In this document: piece after piece, positions 16,681 through 25,749 of the stretch
How the letters are laid out: every line of letters begins with the position of its first letter
Position numbering within the stretch: the first letter of the stretch is position 1
Assembly: GCF_000194605.1 (NCBI RefSeq)
Contig: NC_015321.1
Span: 2,170,001-2,234,000, forward strand
Length of the DNA: 64,000 bases
Reading direction: 5' to 3'
From: Fluviicola taffensis DSM 16823
GTDB lineage: Bacteria > Bacteroidota > Bacteroidia > Flavobacteriales_D > Crocinitomicaceae
Notes under the pieces: generated by a model
What the model saw: the letters and a program-made list of their open reading frames with translations, nothing else
Told to the model about the DNA's origin: nothing
The model's database searches: none
Translations under genes and position numbers: made by a program

Positions 16681-16811
16681 CATTATTTGTTGTTTTAATT
16701 GCTTCTTGCAAAAAACTGGATAAGGACAACCCCATTGAGTTCAAAATCAAAGCTCACATTCCTTATAGCGATGAACCCATTTCAGGGGTTAAATACACCA
16801 TCTTCCTATGA
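16662..16811 (+). pseudogene. Truncated fifth lipoprotein (49 residues)
   Basis: The reading frame encodes MRNLLFTLFVVLIASC, then KKLDKDNPIEFKIKAHIP and SGVKYTIFL before TGA. The signal sequence is a proper lipobox. The short mature part aligns with the first beta strands of the paralogues (ITATNAATGERYAGLQYYI against IKAHIPYSDEPISGVKYTI) and then stops. It is most simply a 3'-deleted paralogue. The TGA overlaps the next ATG (ATGA), so it may still act as a translated leader for the next gene. Confidence 0.65.
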
Positions 16812-17497
16812 AGCTACTATTTCTATTATTGACCAGTTCTATGCTCTTTGCTTGTACAATTACAAAGCGGAACTTTAATTCAGGGTATCATATTGAATGG
16901 AGAAAATCTCAACAAATGATTGAAAAAAACGAGAATTATGAAAGTAAAAATTTGAGTATTGAAATTAATCCAACAGAATCTTTATGTAATATTTGTGAAA
17001 CACAAAAAGTAATTGCCAAAAATAATCACCCTACTGATTCAGTACAAATACTTGAATTGTCGCATCAAGAAAATAGGCTAACCGAAAATATATTTCAAAA
17101 TCTCATCTCCAAGACCCAAAAAATTTCAAATCTCCAAAGTTGGGATAAAAAAATCGCGAAAAAACAAGAACCCATTAATCATAAAATTGCCGTTGAACAG
17201 GCTCCAAAAAAAGTAGATAAATTCACTTGGTTTGCTCTTGGATCTTTCATTTTAATGATCCTGACTTTAATGTGGATTTCTATAAATCCTTTTAGTGTAG
17301 TATTCCTCGTTCTTGGGTTACTATTGATCACATTTTCAATAATCTCAATAGTTAGAATCCGAAAAAATCCAATGAGGTATAAATCTAAATGGTTGACTTG
17401 GACTCTTTTTGCATTGGGAACTGTTGTATTTGGAGCATTGTTATTTCTGCTGGTCTATTATCTTCTAATTGTGACTAATAACGTTGATTTGTTTTGA
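16808..17497 (+). CDS. Lipoprotein/membrane protein with three C-terminal helices, unknown function
   Basis: The 229-residue product starts with a lipobox-like signal (MKLLFLLLTSSMLFAC). A hydrophilic segment of about 120 residues has a NICETQ motif. Three hydrophobic helices follow (FTWFALGSFILMILTLMW; SVVFLVLGLLLITFSII; WTLFALGTVVFGALLFLLVYYLL). This plan is common in Flavobacteriales proteins of unknown role. It starts inside the stop codon of the truncated lipoprotein. I do not recognise a named family. It is the last gene of the accessory cluster. Confidence 0.65.
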   Translation: MKLLFLLLTSSMLFACTITKRNFNSGYHIEWRKSQQMIEKNENYESKNLSIEINPTESLCNICETQKVIAKNNHPTDSVQILELSHQENRLTENIFQNLISKTQKISNLQSWDKKIAKKQEPINHKIAVEQAPKKVDKFTWFALGSFILMILTLMWISINPFSVVFLVLGLLLITFSIISIVRIRKNPMRYKSKWLTWTLFALGTVVFGALLFLLVYYLLIVTNNVDLF

Positions 17498-17667
17498 AAT
17501 TAAATATCATAAAATAGTTATTTCTTTCGCTCCGAAAAAAAGCATGAAACACTGTTTGAAAGCTGGCCAACTTTATTACTGAATCATTAAATGATTGTTT
17601 TCAGTATACGCTCCCTATTGCCATTTCCGCTAAAATGTGTACCTTCACGTGAACAAAATTTAAGTGG

Positions 17668-18099
17668 ATGAGCAAACAAAAGCGTCATGTACTTTCTTTA
17701 GAAACAGCAATCGACTTTGAACTAATTGGAATCTGTTCTCACCACAGTGACTACCGATTGGCTTGGGGAATCAATAAAATTTTGGGTTTGGAGCTTACTA
17801 AAAGCGAAGAGCCATTTGTGATTCAATCAAAGAAAGGTTCTATTGTTTCGCAACACAGTTTCCATGTGTTTATCGATGAGGTAGACCACATGGAATGGTA
17901 TTTAATTAAGAATAAATCGGAAGGTAAATTCTTGATTCCTGAAAAAAATCAAATCGATTATTTTTTAATTCTACGGGAAAATATCCTCCATGAATTAGAT
18001 GATTTGCTTGATAAACTTCGTGAATCAAACAGTGTAATGGCAGCCTATATATTTGAAGCAACCGCCATTCCTTCCGCAGAACTAATAATTTTCGAATGA
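17668..18099 (+). CDS. IPExxxVDY family protein
   Basis: The 143-residue protein contains FLIPEKNQIDYFLIL at about residues 88-102, which matches the pattern that names this Bacteroidota family (IPE, three residues, then V/I-DY). The family is found mainly in Flavobacteriia and has no known biochemical role. The stop overlaps the pyk start (ATGA), so the two are translationally coupled, an arrangement that hints at a link with glycolysis without proving it. Confidence 0.8.
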   Translation: MSKQKRHVLSLETAIDFELIGICSHHSDYRLAWGINKILGLELTKSEEPFVIQSKKGSIVSQHSFHVFIDEVDHMEWYLIKNKSEGKFLIPEKNQIDYFLILRENILHELDDLLDKLRESNSVMAAYIFEATAIPSAELIIFE

Positions 18100-19514
18100 A
18101 AAAAACAAAAATTGTAGCAACATTAGGTCCTGCTACCGCAAAAAAAGAAGTTTTAAAACAAATGATATTAGATGGTTTGAACGTGTGTCGTTTGAATTGT
18201 TCGCACGGTTCTCACGAAGATCACAAGAAAAGTATCGATATGATTCGTGAAATCAATAAAGAAACAGGTTTGAATGTTTCGATTTTGGCAGATTTACAAG
18301 GTCCAAAAATTAGAACGTACGAAATGGAGAACAATGGAGTGATGATGGAAGAAGGTTCTATCGTTACCATTGTAACAGAACGCATTACCGGTACAGCCGA
18401 AAGATTTGGGATTAGTTATTCCTTAATGCCGAGAGATGTTTTACCTGGAGAACGCATTCTATTGGATGACGGGAAATTACAAATGGAAATTGTATCCACC
18501 AATGGGGAATCTGAAATCAAAGCGAAAGTCATTCATGGTGGAATTCTTTCCTCTAAAAAAGGAGTAAACCTTCCAAATACCAAAATTTCATTGCCTTCAT
18601 TGACTGAAAAAGACCGCGAAGATTTAGAGTTTGCTCTCAATAATGATGTAGATTGGATTGGATTGTCGTTTGTGCGTTCTGCAAGAGATATTATTGAATT
18701 GAAACATATTATTTCCAATCGTCAGGCAAAAGCTTTGGTTGTTGCTAAAATTGAGAAACCAGAAGCGATTGATGATATTGATGAAATCATTAAAGTAACA
18801 GATGCATTGATGGTTGCACGTGGCGACTTGGGTGTTGAAATTCCTTACCAAAATGTTCCTTTGATTCAGAAAATGTTGATTCGAAAAGGACACCAGCATG
18901 CGAAGCCAGTTATTGTGGCAACTCAAATGATGGAAAGCATGATTACGAATATTACGCCTACTCGCGCAGAGGTAAATGACGTTGCCAATGCGGTTTTGGA
19001 TGGTGCAGATGCAGTGATGCTTTCAGGAGAAACATCCGTTGGTAAATTTCCAAATGAAGTCATTCGAACAATGGTAAACATTGTAGATGAAATGGAGAAA
19101 TTTGATGGGATTTATCACAAGGATCAACTTCCAGATAAGTCTCAGTCGCGTTTTATTTCCGATTCAATTTGTTTTAATGCGTGTCGTTTGGCTCAACGTG
19201 TTGAAGCAGATGCAATCATTACGATGTCTTATTCAGGATATACGTCCTATAAAATTGCTTCTCAGCGACCAAATGCGCCCATTTTCGTCTTCACAGGAAA
19301 CAAACAAATCATTACGCAGTTGAGTTTGGTTTGGGGCGTGCGCGCGTTTTATTACGACAAGAAAGTAAGTACCGATCATACCATCGCAGATATTAAGTAT
19401 TTGTTGGCAAAAGAAGGATTATTGAAACAAGGCGATTTAGTGATTAATATAGCATCAATTCCAATCGAAGAAAATGGAAAATCGAATATGTTGAAGTTGA
19501 GTTATGTGGATTGA
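18096..19514 (+). CDS. pyk: Pyruvate kinase
   Basis: This enzyme makes ATP and pyruvate from phosphoenolpyruvate, the last step of glycolysis. The 472-residue protein begins with the family motif KTKIVATLGPAT and carries LNCSHG, ADLQGPKIRT, the active-site AKIEKPEAID with its catalytic Lys, the metal site MARGDLGVE, and VATQMMESMI. The C-terminal allosteric domain is present. Its start overlaps the stop of the IPExxxVDY gene by four bases. Confidence 0.97.
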   Translation: MKKTKIVATLGPATAKKEVLKQMILDGLNVCRLNCSHGSHEDHKKSIDMIREINKETGLNVSILADLQGPKIRTYEMENNGVMMEEGSIVTIVTERITGTAERFGISYSLMPRDVLPGERILLDDGKLQMEIVSTNGESEIKAKVIHGGILSSKKGVNLPNTKISLPSLTEKDREDLEFALNNDVDWIGLSFVRSARDIIELKHIISNRQAKALVVAKIEKPEAIDDIDEIIKVTDALMVARGDLGVEIPYQNVPLIQKMLIRKGHQHAKPVIVATQMMESMITNITPTRAEVNDVANAVLDGADAVMLSGETSVGKFPNEVIRTMVNIVDEMEKFDGIYHKDQLPDKSQSRFISDSICFNACRLAQRVEADAIITMSYSGYTSYKIASQRPNAPIFVFTGNKQIITQLSLVWGVRAFYYDKKVSTDHTIADIKYLLAKEGLLKQGDLVINIASIPIEENGKSNMLKLSYVD

Positions 19515-19571
19515 CTAGTTAGTTTAAAATCAGTCTTTTATCTAAAAATCTGTTCACATCTTTGTGAACAA

Positions 19572-19613
19572 GTAAATTCTCGAATTCAAAAAATTCTGGA
19601 TTCGAGAATTTAC
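19572..19613. terminator. Long bidirectional hairpin between pyk and the lamin-tail gene
   Basis: A 16-base arm (19572-19587) pairs with 19598-19613 with a single mismatch around an A-rich ten-base loop. It lies between convergent genes and suits termination of both. Confidence 0.7.
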
Positions 19614-19617
19614 ATTC

Positions 19618-22176
19618 TCAATTTAATTTGCCAGCCAAAGTAAACCCAACTCGTTTCGCAAATTGCTTTCCACCATTTGTTGAGAAGGCTTCGATTACAG
19701 CGATGTAAATTCCAACAGGTGCTTTCTGATTGTTTGAGTAGACACCATCCCAACTAAAAGCTCCTTGTTGTGCCAATAATTCACTTGAAAAGAGTGTGTG
19801 AACTTCTCTCCCTTGACTATCGAAAATTTTCAGGGTGGCAGTCATTCCTGATTCAAAGTTGTATTGAAATAGAATCACATCTTGAAAACCATCATTGTCG
19901 GGAGAAAAAATGGGTTCTGTAGTTCCAAAAGTAGAAGATATAGTTCCTGTCATGTATTGAGAGTTGATTTTCCCTGGAGTTCCAAAGCCAATAGCCTCTG
20001 CTGCTGTATGCCAATTGGAAGCACTAGATGAGGCCCCTTCCGGATGAATACGTTCCAATGTTTTATTCTCCGTATCATCAATGAGTGAAAGGTGCCAATC
20101 TTCGGAATAACTTACTTGATCGATAATTAAGTTGTTGTACAAAAGCATTATTGTTGATGAATCATTATTCAAAGCAGGAAGTGAAGTATTGTAAAAAGTT
20201 CCTAAAACGGCTTCTGGGAAAATCGCTTTTTGATAGTTGCTATCTGGAGTTAATACTGCATACGAACCAGGGCGCATGAAATAATTTTGAGTCAGTTGAA
20301 TTGTATCGTCTTTATAGTTTGCAATGAATAAATCTTTTAGATTAATGACCTTGGAAGAGCGATTATAAATTTCCACAAAATCGGAACCACCAGTAGCTGG
20401 ATCAAATAGAATTTCATTGATAATCAAATCGCCAACTTGAGGAACATCTGCTAAAGCAAAAGAACCTGTAACGGTTGTATTATTTAACCAACAATCACTA
20501 ATCGACCCATAAGAAAGTGTATAATATTGGCTGAGTGCTAAATTTTCGTTGAAAGTGATAACTGCTTGGTTGCTGAAAGCGGATTGTACAAAGATGGATT
20601 GTACAGTTAAGTTCGGAGAAGTTGTTAGTGTGGCATTCACTAAACTACTTGAATCCATTCCTTCTGAAAAATGGATTTCTACGTAATTTGGACTCAAAGC
20701 AATCAAACTCGTAATAGATGGAATTTGAGTATCAGGAGTAATCGAATAAACGGAATTTTGCGAGCCAGGAGTTCCACCTGTTCCACTGGTGGAAGCAATC
20801 CAATTGGAAGCATCTGAGCATGGATCATTCGGATTAATTAATTCCAACGTGTAGCCGCCAGCTTTTTTTATTGGGTCTTGGTACCACGAATCAGAATAAG
20901 AGATTTTATCGATGATTACTCCTGAATTATTCTTCAAAACTACATCATCACTTGAATTGTTGTAGCTCGGAAAACTACTTACGCCAGATGAACCTGGGAA
21001 ATCGGTCATGCTAGCTGTTGCGCAAAGGATTTTGTACTGGCCAGGATTAATGAATCCAGAACTAATGGTTCCATCACCACTTTGATCCCCAATTTTCCAA
21101 CCTGTAAGATCAATGAACTTATTGCTTTTATTGTAGATTTCGATGAATTCTAATTCTGGCAAACCAATTACAGGTGATGGGTCTATCATGATTTCTGAGA
21201 TCAATAGATCACCTTTTACTGCTATTTCACCCACTAAATACGTAAAATTTCCAGTAAGATTTGTAGCTACATTTCCAAAAATATCTTCAACGGCAGTAAC
21301 TGTCAATGTGTAGCTTTGACCATTGGTAAGTGGTGTGGAAAGGATTAAATGAATCAATGCTTGATTTGTTCCGTCAATGGAAGCGCTTGAAACCGTCGTT
21401 GATGGATTAAAACTATAATTGCTCGTTTGAAGTAAAGTTGTACCACCAACGGGCTCGTTAAACAGTACATCAACTTGGGTATTTGTTATCGGAGTTGCAT
21501 TGACCAAATTCGGTGCTTGAGTATCCACAATCTCTGCTCCAATGTAAATGTCGTCGTAGAAAAATTTAGTAGCATTTGAAGCAGTGTAGGTTTGAAGTAC
21601 TCCAAAATGAGTTCCAAGGAGAGCAGTTGCATCTGTTCCAGTATATGGAGTTCCAAAATTAGTACCACCAGTTGCATCGACATATAATTCCCAAAGACCA
21701 GCATTGTCTCTGATTACTTTTACCCGAGTTGCAAATGACGCTGCAATTTGTCCATCTGGGGAAGCGCATATCTGGGTAGAAACCCCTGAAACAATTTTGA
21801 AAAGTCGAACAGCATCTGTTGCAGCAGCTTCTCCAAATTGCAAATAGAACCCATCTGGATTGGTAGATAAATCTGCCGAACTGGAAGTCAAATAAACGCG
21901 TCCAAAATTACTGGAACTTGGTGCAAATGTTTGTCGAACCAAAATTTCCCATTGCATATTGTCTAAAGAAGACAAGGAATGTGGAGTAGTTAAATAGGAA
22001 GTAGCTGCAACGGTATTACTTAACTGCAATTCCTGACTTGCATTGACAATGTAGTTTGCAGAAGTACCAGTCCAAACAGGATTTGCAGTAAAATCTCCGT
22101 CTGAAAAGTCATCAACCACCTGATTCCAAGCAATCAGAGGGGAAAGTAGTGTAATTACAATGAAAAGTGTCTTCAT
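19618..22176 (-). CDS. Lamin-tail-domain T9SS-associated secreted protein, 852 residues
   Basis: A signal peptide (MKTLFIVITLLSPLIAWNQ) precedes a lectin-like beta domain (residues 20-210). Ig-like SbsA-type segments then alternate with two lamin-tail domains, marked by GDLLISEIMIDPSP with EFIEIYNKSNKFIDLTGW and by GDLIINEILFDPATGGSDFVEIYNRS. The last 90 residues (FSPDNDGFQDVILFQYNFES, TLKIFDSQGREV, FSWDGVYSNNQKAPVGIYI) are FlgD-like and serve as a C-terminal sorting domain in related proteins. It should be secreted by the T9SS. Lamin-tail domains in bacteria often accompany extracellular nucleases, but I see no nuclease motif here. Confidence 0.8.
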   Translation of the reverse strand: MKTLFIVITLLSPLIAWNQVVDDFSDGDFTANPVWTGTSANYIVNASQELQLSNTVAATSYLTTPHSLSSLDNMQWEILVRQTFAPSSSNFGRVYLTSSSADLSTNPDGFYLQFGEAAATDAVRLFKIVSGVSTQICASPDGQIAASFATRVKVIRDNAGLWELYVDATGGTNFGTPYTGTDATALLGTHFGVLQTYTASNATKFFYDDIYIGAEIVDTQAPNLVNATPITNTQVDVLFNEPVGGTTLLQTSNYSFNPSTTVSSASIDGTNQALIHLILSTPLTNGQSYTLTVTAVEDIFGNVATNLTGNFTYLVGEIAVKGDLLISEIMIDPSPVIGLPELEFIEIYNKSNKFIDLTGWKIGDQSGDGTISSGFINPGQYKILCATASMTDFPGSSGVSSFPSYNNSSDDVVLKNNSGVIIDKISYSDSWYQDPIKKAGGYTLELINPNDPCSDASNWIASTSGTGGTPGSQNSVYSITPDTQIPSITSLIALSPNYVEIHFSEGMDSSSLVNATLTTSPNLTVQSIFVQSAFSNQAVITFNENLALSQYYTLSYGSISDCWLNNTTVTGSFALADVPQVGDLIINEILFDPATGGSDFVEIYNRSSKVINLKDLFIANYKDDTIQLTQNYFMRPGSYAVLTPDSNYQKAIFPEAVLGTFYNTSLPALNNDSSTIMLLYNNLIIDQVSYSEDWHLSLIDDTENKTLERIHPEGASSSASNWHTAAEAIGFGTPGKINSQYMTGTISSTFGTTEPIFSPDNDGFQDVILFQYNFESGMTATLKIFDSQGREVHTLFSSELLAQQGAFSWDGVYSNNQKAPVGIYIAVIEAFSTNGGKQFAKRVGFTLAGKLN

Positions 22177-22260
22177 ATCATTAAGTCGGACTAAATATAC
22201 AAAAGTCCGACTTTCTGAAGAAGTAAATGAATGTGTTTTATTGAAATTCTTTTTGAATCG

Positions 22261-23388
22261 TTATGCTTTTTTCAACGTTCGTTCTGGAATTTGTTGATTA
22301 ATCAATTTTTGAATGGCTTTTAGATAAGCTTTTTCTTCACTTGAACAAAGGGTGTAAGCAATACCACTTGCACCAGCTCTACCAGTTCGTCCAATACGGT
22401 GAACATAGGTTTCTGCTACTTCAGGAATTTCAAAATTAATGACATATTCTAGTAAATCAATATCAATTCCGCGAGAAGCAATGTCTGTTGCAATCAGGAA
22501 ACTAACTGTTCGATTTTTGAATCCTGCCAATGCTCTTTCACGTGCATTTTGAGACTTATCCCCATGAATTGCTTCAGCTTTCAATCCTGACTTCGTTAAT
22601 TCCCGAGCTACACGGTCTGCACCATGTTTTGTTCGAGTAAAAACAATTGCATGGGAGATATTCTCCGTTTTGATCAATTGTTTCAGGAAATTACGTTTAT
22701 CTGCTTTTTCAACATAATAAACAAATTGCTCTACGATTTCTGCTGTTGAAGAAACGGGTGTTACGCGTACATTTACTGGATCAAATAAAATAGTTCCTGC
22801 AAGTTCCATAATCGTTGGAGAAATGGTTGCAGAGAAAAAGATATTTTGTTTATTTTTCGGTAATCGAGGAAGTATTTTTTTTATATCGTGAATAAATCCC
22901 ATATCCAACATACGATCCGCCTCATCTAAAACAAAATGAGTGATTTTCGATAATTGAATATGTCCTTGATTCATCAAATCCAATAAACGTCCTGGTGTGG
23001 CTACTAAAATGTCAATACCAGCGTTTAATTGATTAACTTGTTTATTTTGATTCACTCCACCAAAAATAACCATGGATCTCAATTTGGAGTGTTTTCCATA
23101 GGATTTAAAGCTATCATTAATTTGATTCGCTAATTCTCTTGTTGGTGCAAGTACCAAACAACGGATTGGTCTTTTACCCTTTACTTGACCATCTGGATCT
23201 AAATGTTGTAAAATAGGCAATGCGAAAGCAGCCGTTTTTCCAGTACCAGTTTGGGCACAGCCAAATAAGTCTTTTCCTTGTAATAAACTGGGGATGGATT
23301 GTTCTTGAATAGGTGTAGGAGTAGTGTATTCTAATTCTTTTAGTGCATCCAATAAATGTGGAAGCAAGTTTAATTCATCAAATTGCAT
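22261..23388 (-). CDS. rhlE: DEAD-box RNA helicase, RhlE-like
   Basis: The 375-residue protein is an ATP-dependent RNA helicase of the DEAD family. It shows the Q motif (TTPTPIQEQSIPSLL), Walker A AQTGTGKT, PTRELA, the DEAD box VLDEADRMLDMGF, SAT (FFSATIS), and HRIGRTGRAG. It stops soon after the core with only a short basic tail (INQQIPERTLKKA), so it is the minimal RhlE type without RNA-binding extensions. It is monocistronic. Such helicases aid ribosome assembly and cold growth; the exact orthologue is uncertain. Confidence 0.88.
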   Translation of the reverse strand: MQFDELNLLPHLLDALKELEYTTPTPIQEQSIPSLLQGKDLFGCAQTGTGKTAAFALPILQHLDPDGQVKGKRPIRCLVLAPTRELANQINDSFKSYGKHSKLRSMVIFGGVNQNKQVNQLNAGIDILVATPGRLLDLMNQGHIQLSKITHFVLDEADRMLDMGFIHDIKKILPRLPKNKQNIFFSATISPTIMELAGTILFDPVNVRVTPVSSTAEIVEQFVYYVEKADKRNFLKQLIKTENISHAIVFTRTKHGADRVARELTKSGLKAEAIHGDKSQNARERALAGFKNRTVSFLIATDIASRGIDIDLLEYVINFEIPEVAETYVHRIGRTGRAGASGIAYTLCSSEEKAYLKAIQKLINQQIPERTLKKA

Positions 23389-23708
23389 GAAATTGTTCTG
23401 TAAAATTGTCCGAACTGAATGTCACGTGTGGTGAACTTTTCCTCACTTCAAATCGGCAGAAAATGATTTTTTCCACTGCGAAAGTACGAAAATCAATTGG
23501 TTTCTTTGCTTGCTTGTTAAAACTATAAAATGAAGTAATGATTTTTTGAAAATTTAGTTCAATAGTCTCAGCCAGAATTGATTCAATACGGTTTAGTTAA
23601 ATACCTTTGAACCGAAAGCACACTGAGTGCAGTTGAAGTGAACTTTTTACACTTTTTTATCTCTTTTAAAGTTGGATTTCAGTTATTTTTGTCAAAAATT
23701 TATTGGTT
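23389..23708. other. Divergent intergenic region between the helicase and asd
   Basis: About 320 bases with no gene on either strand. It holds two possible plus-strand promoters for asd (23578-23610 and a TATTTTTG at 23684-23691). On the minus strand TACTTTCG at 23479-23486 is a one-mismatch -7 candidate for the helicase. I see no other structure. Confidence 0.6.
23578..23610 (+). promoter_or_regulatory. Putative asd promoter
   Basis: TTG (23578-23580), 22 bases, then TACCTTTG (23603-23610), an exact -7 match. Transcription would start about 90 bases before asd. A second -7 element (TATTTTTG, 23684-23691) could give a short leader. Confidence 0.5.
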
Positions 23709-24722
23709 ATGAGAGTAGCAGTTGTTGGAGCAACAGGAATGGTTGGAAATGTCATGATGGAGGTGTTGAAAGAACGCTCCTTTCCGATTACAGAATTAAT
23801 TCCCGTAGCATCTGAAAAATCAGTAGGTAAGATGATTGAATTTGGAGGATTAGAATTTCCAGTTGTTGATTTAGCTACTGCTGTTACCATGAAACCAGAT
23901 GTTGCAATTTTTTCTGCTGGTGGCGAAACGTCTTTAGAGTGGGCTCCGCAGTTTGAAGCTGTTGGAACAACTGTAATCGATAACAGTTCGGCGTGGAGAA
24001 TGCATCCCGACAAAAAATTGATTGTTCCTGAAATTAATGGGGATAGTTTGACAGCTGCAGATAAGATTATTGCTAATCCAAATTGCAGCACGATTCAATT
24101 GGTGATGGCTTTGGCTCCTTTGCACAAAGCGTATGGAGTGAAGCGTGTGGTTGTTTCAACATACCAATCTATTACTGGGACAGGTGTAAAAGCTGTTCAG
24201 CAATTAGAGAATGAGCGAGCAGGAATTTCTGGTGAAATGGCTTATAATTACCCAATCGATAAAAATTGTATTCCTCATTGTGATTCATTTTTAGATAATG
24301 GATACACGAAAGAGGAAATGAAATTGACTCAAGAAACGAAGAAAATATTAGATCCTGCAATTTCTGTAACTGCAACAGCAGTGCGTGTTCCAGTTGTTGG
24401 TGGACATTCAGAGGCAGTTAATGTGGAATTCGAGAAGGATTTTGACTTAGCAGACGTACGTAAATTGCTACATGAAACGGAAGGAATTACCTTAAAAGAT
24501 GACCCAACAACGAATTCTTATCCAATGCCTCGTTTTGCAGAATCGAAAGACGATGTATTCGTTGGTCGAATTCGCAGAGATGAAAGTCAGCCAAACACTC
24601 TCAATATGTGGGTAGTAGCCGATAACTTGCGGAAAGGAGCAGCTACAAATGCTATTCAGATTGCTGAGTTGTTAATCAAGAAAGGTATTTTGGTTCCGAT
24701 GACCACAGGAGCGCACAATTAA
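23709..24722 (+). CDS. asd: Aspartate-semialdehyde dehydrogenase
   Basis: Asd reduces aspartyl phosphate to the semialdehyde, feeding lysine/diaminopimelate, threonine and methionine synthesis. I use the ATG at 23709 (MRVAVVGATGMVGNVMMEVL); an upstream in-frame TTG adds only two residues. The 337-residue protein has the NADP-binding GATGMVG, the catalytic Cys126 in NPNCSTIQ, and the substrate-binding His in VGGHSEAVN. It stands apart from other amino-acid genes and is followed after 25 bases by a DUF6089 gene. Confidence 0.97.
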   Translation: MRVAVVGATGMVGNVMMEVLKERSFPITELIPVASEKSVGKMIEFGGLEFPVVDLATAVTMKPDVAIFSAGGETSLEWAPQFEAVGTTVIDNSSAWRMHPDKKLIVPEINGDSLTAADKIIANPNCSTIQLVMALAPLHKAYGVKRVVVSTYQSITGTGVKAVQQLENERAGISGEMAYNYPIDKNCIPHCDSFLDNGYTKEEMKLTQETKKILDPAISVTATAVRVPVVGGHSEAVNVEFEKDFDLADVRKLLHETEGITLKDDPTTNSYPMPRFAESKDDVFVGRIRRDESQPNTLNMWVVADNLRKGAATNAIQIAELLIKKGILVPMTTGAHN

Positions 24723-24747
24723 TTACTCGAGTTAGCGTTATTATAGG

Positions 24748-25578
24748 ATGCAGAAAGGATTTCTGGTTTTAATTATTGGTATTTTGTCTTCTTATTCTTG
24801 GGGACAGAAATCACATCGTCACAATGCGTTGTCACTTTCCGAATTTGGATTCATGGCTGGTGGAAGTTATTACATTGGCGATTTAAATCAAGCGCATTTC
24901 AAGAATACAAATATAGCTGGTCAATTACTTTATCGCTACAATATCAATGCACGTTTGGCTTATCGAGCAAATTTCACTTATGGTAAGATCGAAGGTTATG
25001 ACAGTCAACAAAGAGGTGATTTTTTTCAGAATCGAAATCTTTCTTTTCAATCAGATTTGTTTGAGTTTGGAACAGGAATAGAGGTGACTTATTTTCCATT
25101 CGAAATCGGAAATAAAAAATACAAGGGAACGGCTTATTTATTAGCTGAATTGTCATTGACACGGATTAATCCGAAAGCAGATTATAATGGAGGTTTAGTT
25201 GAATTGCAACCACTCGGAACGGAAGGGCAAGGAACTGAATTAGCAGATCGAAAAAAGTATTCTCGGATTCAACTGGGAGTACCGATGGCAGTTGGCGTAC
25301 GCCTTTCACTTTCTCAAAATATTGCTTTAAACATAGAATATGGAATTCGTTTTCTATTCACCGATTATTTGGATGACGTTGGTGGTTATCGCTATGCCGA
25401 TCCATTGCTTTTAGCAGCTTCTAACGGTCCTACATCTGCCGCATTAGGCAATAGAAGTTTGGATGCTAATCGCTTTGCACAAAGAGGAAATAGAGCTACG
25501 AGAGATTGGTATACCTTTTTCGGAATTGGATTGATGTTTCGATTGGGAGGAAAAGGAAGTTGCCCTCAGCCAAGATAG
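24748..25578 (+). CDS. DUF6089 family outer-membrane-type protein
   Basis: The 276-residue protein has a signal peptide (MQKGFLVLIIGILSSYSWGQ), then SLSEFGFMAGGSYYIGDLNQ, the start typical of DUF6089 proteins of Bacteroidota. Alternating strands ending in WYTFFGIGLMFRLGG suggest a small beta barrel or outer-membrane-associated beta protein. In related genomes these genes often sit near undecaprenyl pyrophosphate synthase and bamA; here the neighbour is asd, 25 bases upstream. The function is unknown. Confidence 0.75.
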   Translation: MQKGFLVLIIGILSSYSWGQKSHRHNALSLSEFGFMAGGSYYIGDLNQAHFKNTNIAGQLLYRYNINARLAYRANFTYGKIEGYDSQQRGDFFQNRNLSFQSDLFEFGTGIEVTYFPFEIGNKKYKGTAYLLAELSLTRINPKADYNGGLVELQPLGTEGQGTELADRKKYSRIQLGVPMAVGVRLSLSQNIALNIEYGIRFLFTDYLDDVGGYRYADPLLLAASNGPTSAALGNRSLDANRFAQRGNRATRDWYTFFGIGLMFRLGGKGSCPQPR

Positions 25579-25749
25579 GAAAACCTTTCACAGTATTACC
25601 TTCCGATATTCTGTATCTTGAAAATTCAAGGTCTCTTTTAAGGTTTGAATTGATTACTGAATGCCCGAATGCCCGCGAAGTATAAAGGTATAAAGTACAA
25701 TTCTGCTGCTTTAAACGCTCAGATTTAATTTGTAATTAGGTATTCGCAA

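Noticed and set aside
16808-17497. Toxin or immunity assignment for the last gene of the lipoprotein cluster
   Set aside because: It has a lipobox and three helices but no motif that supports either role.
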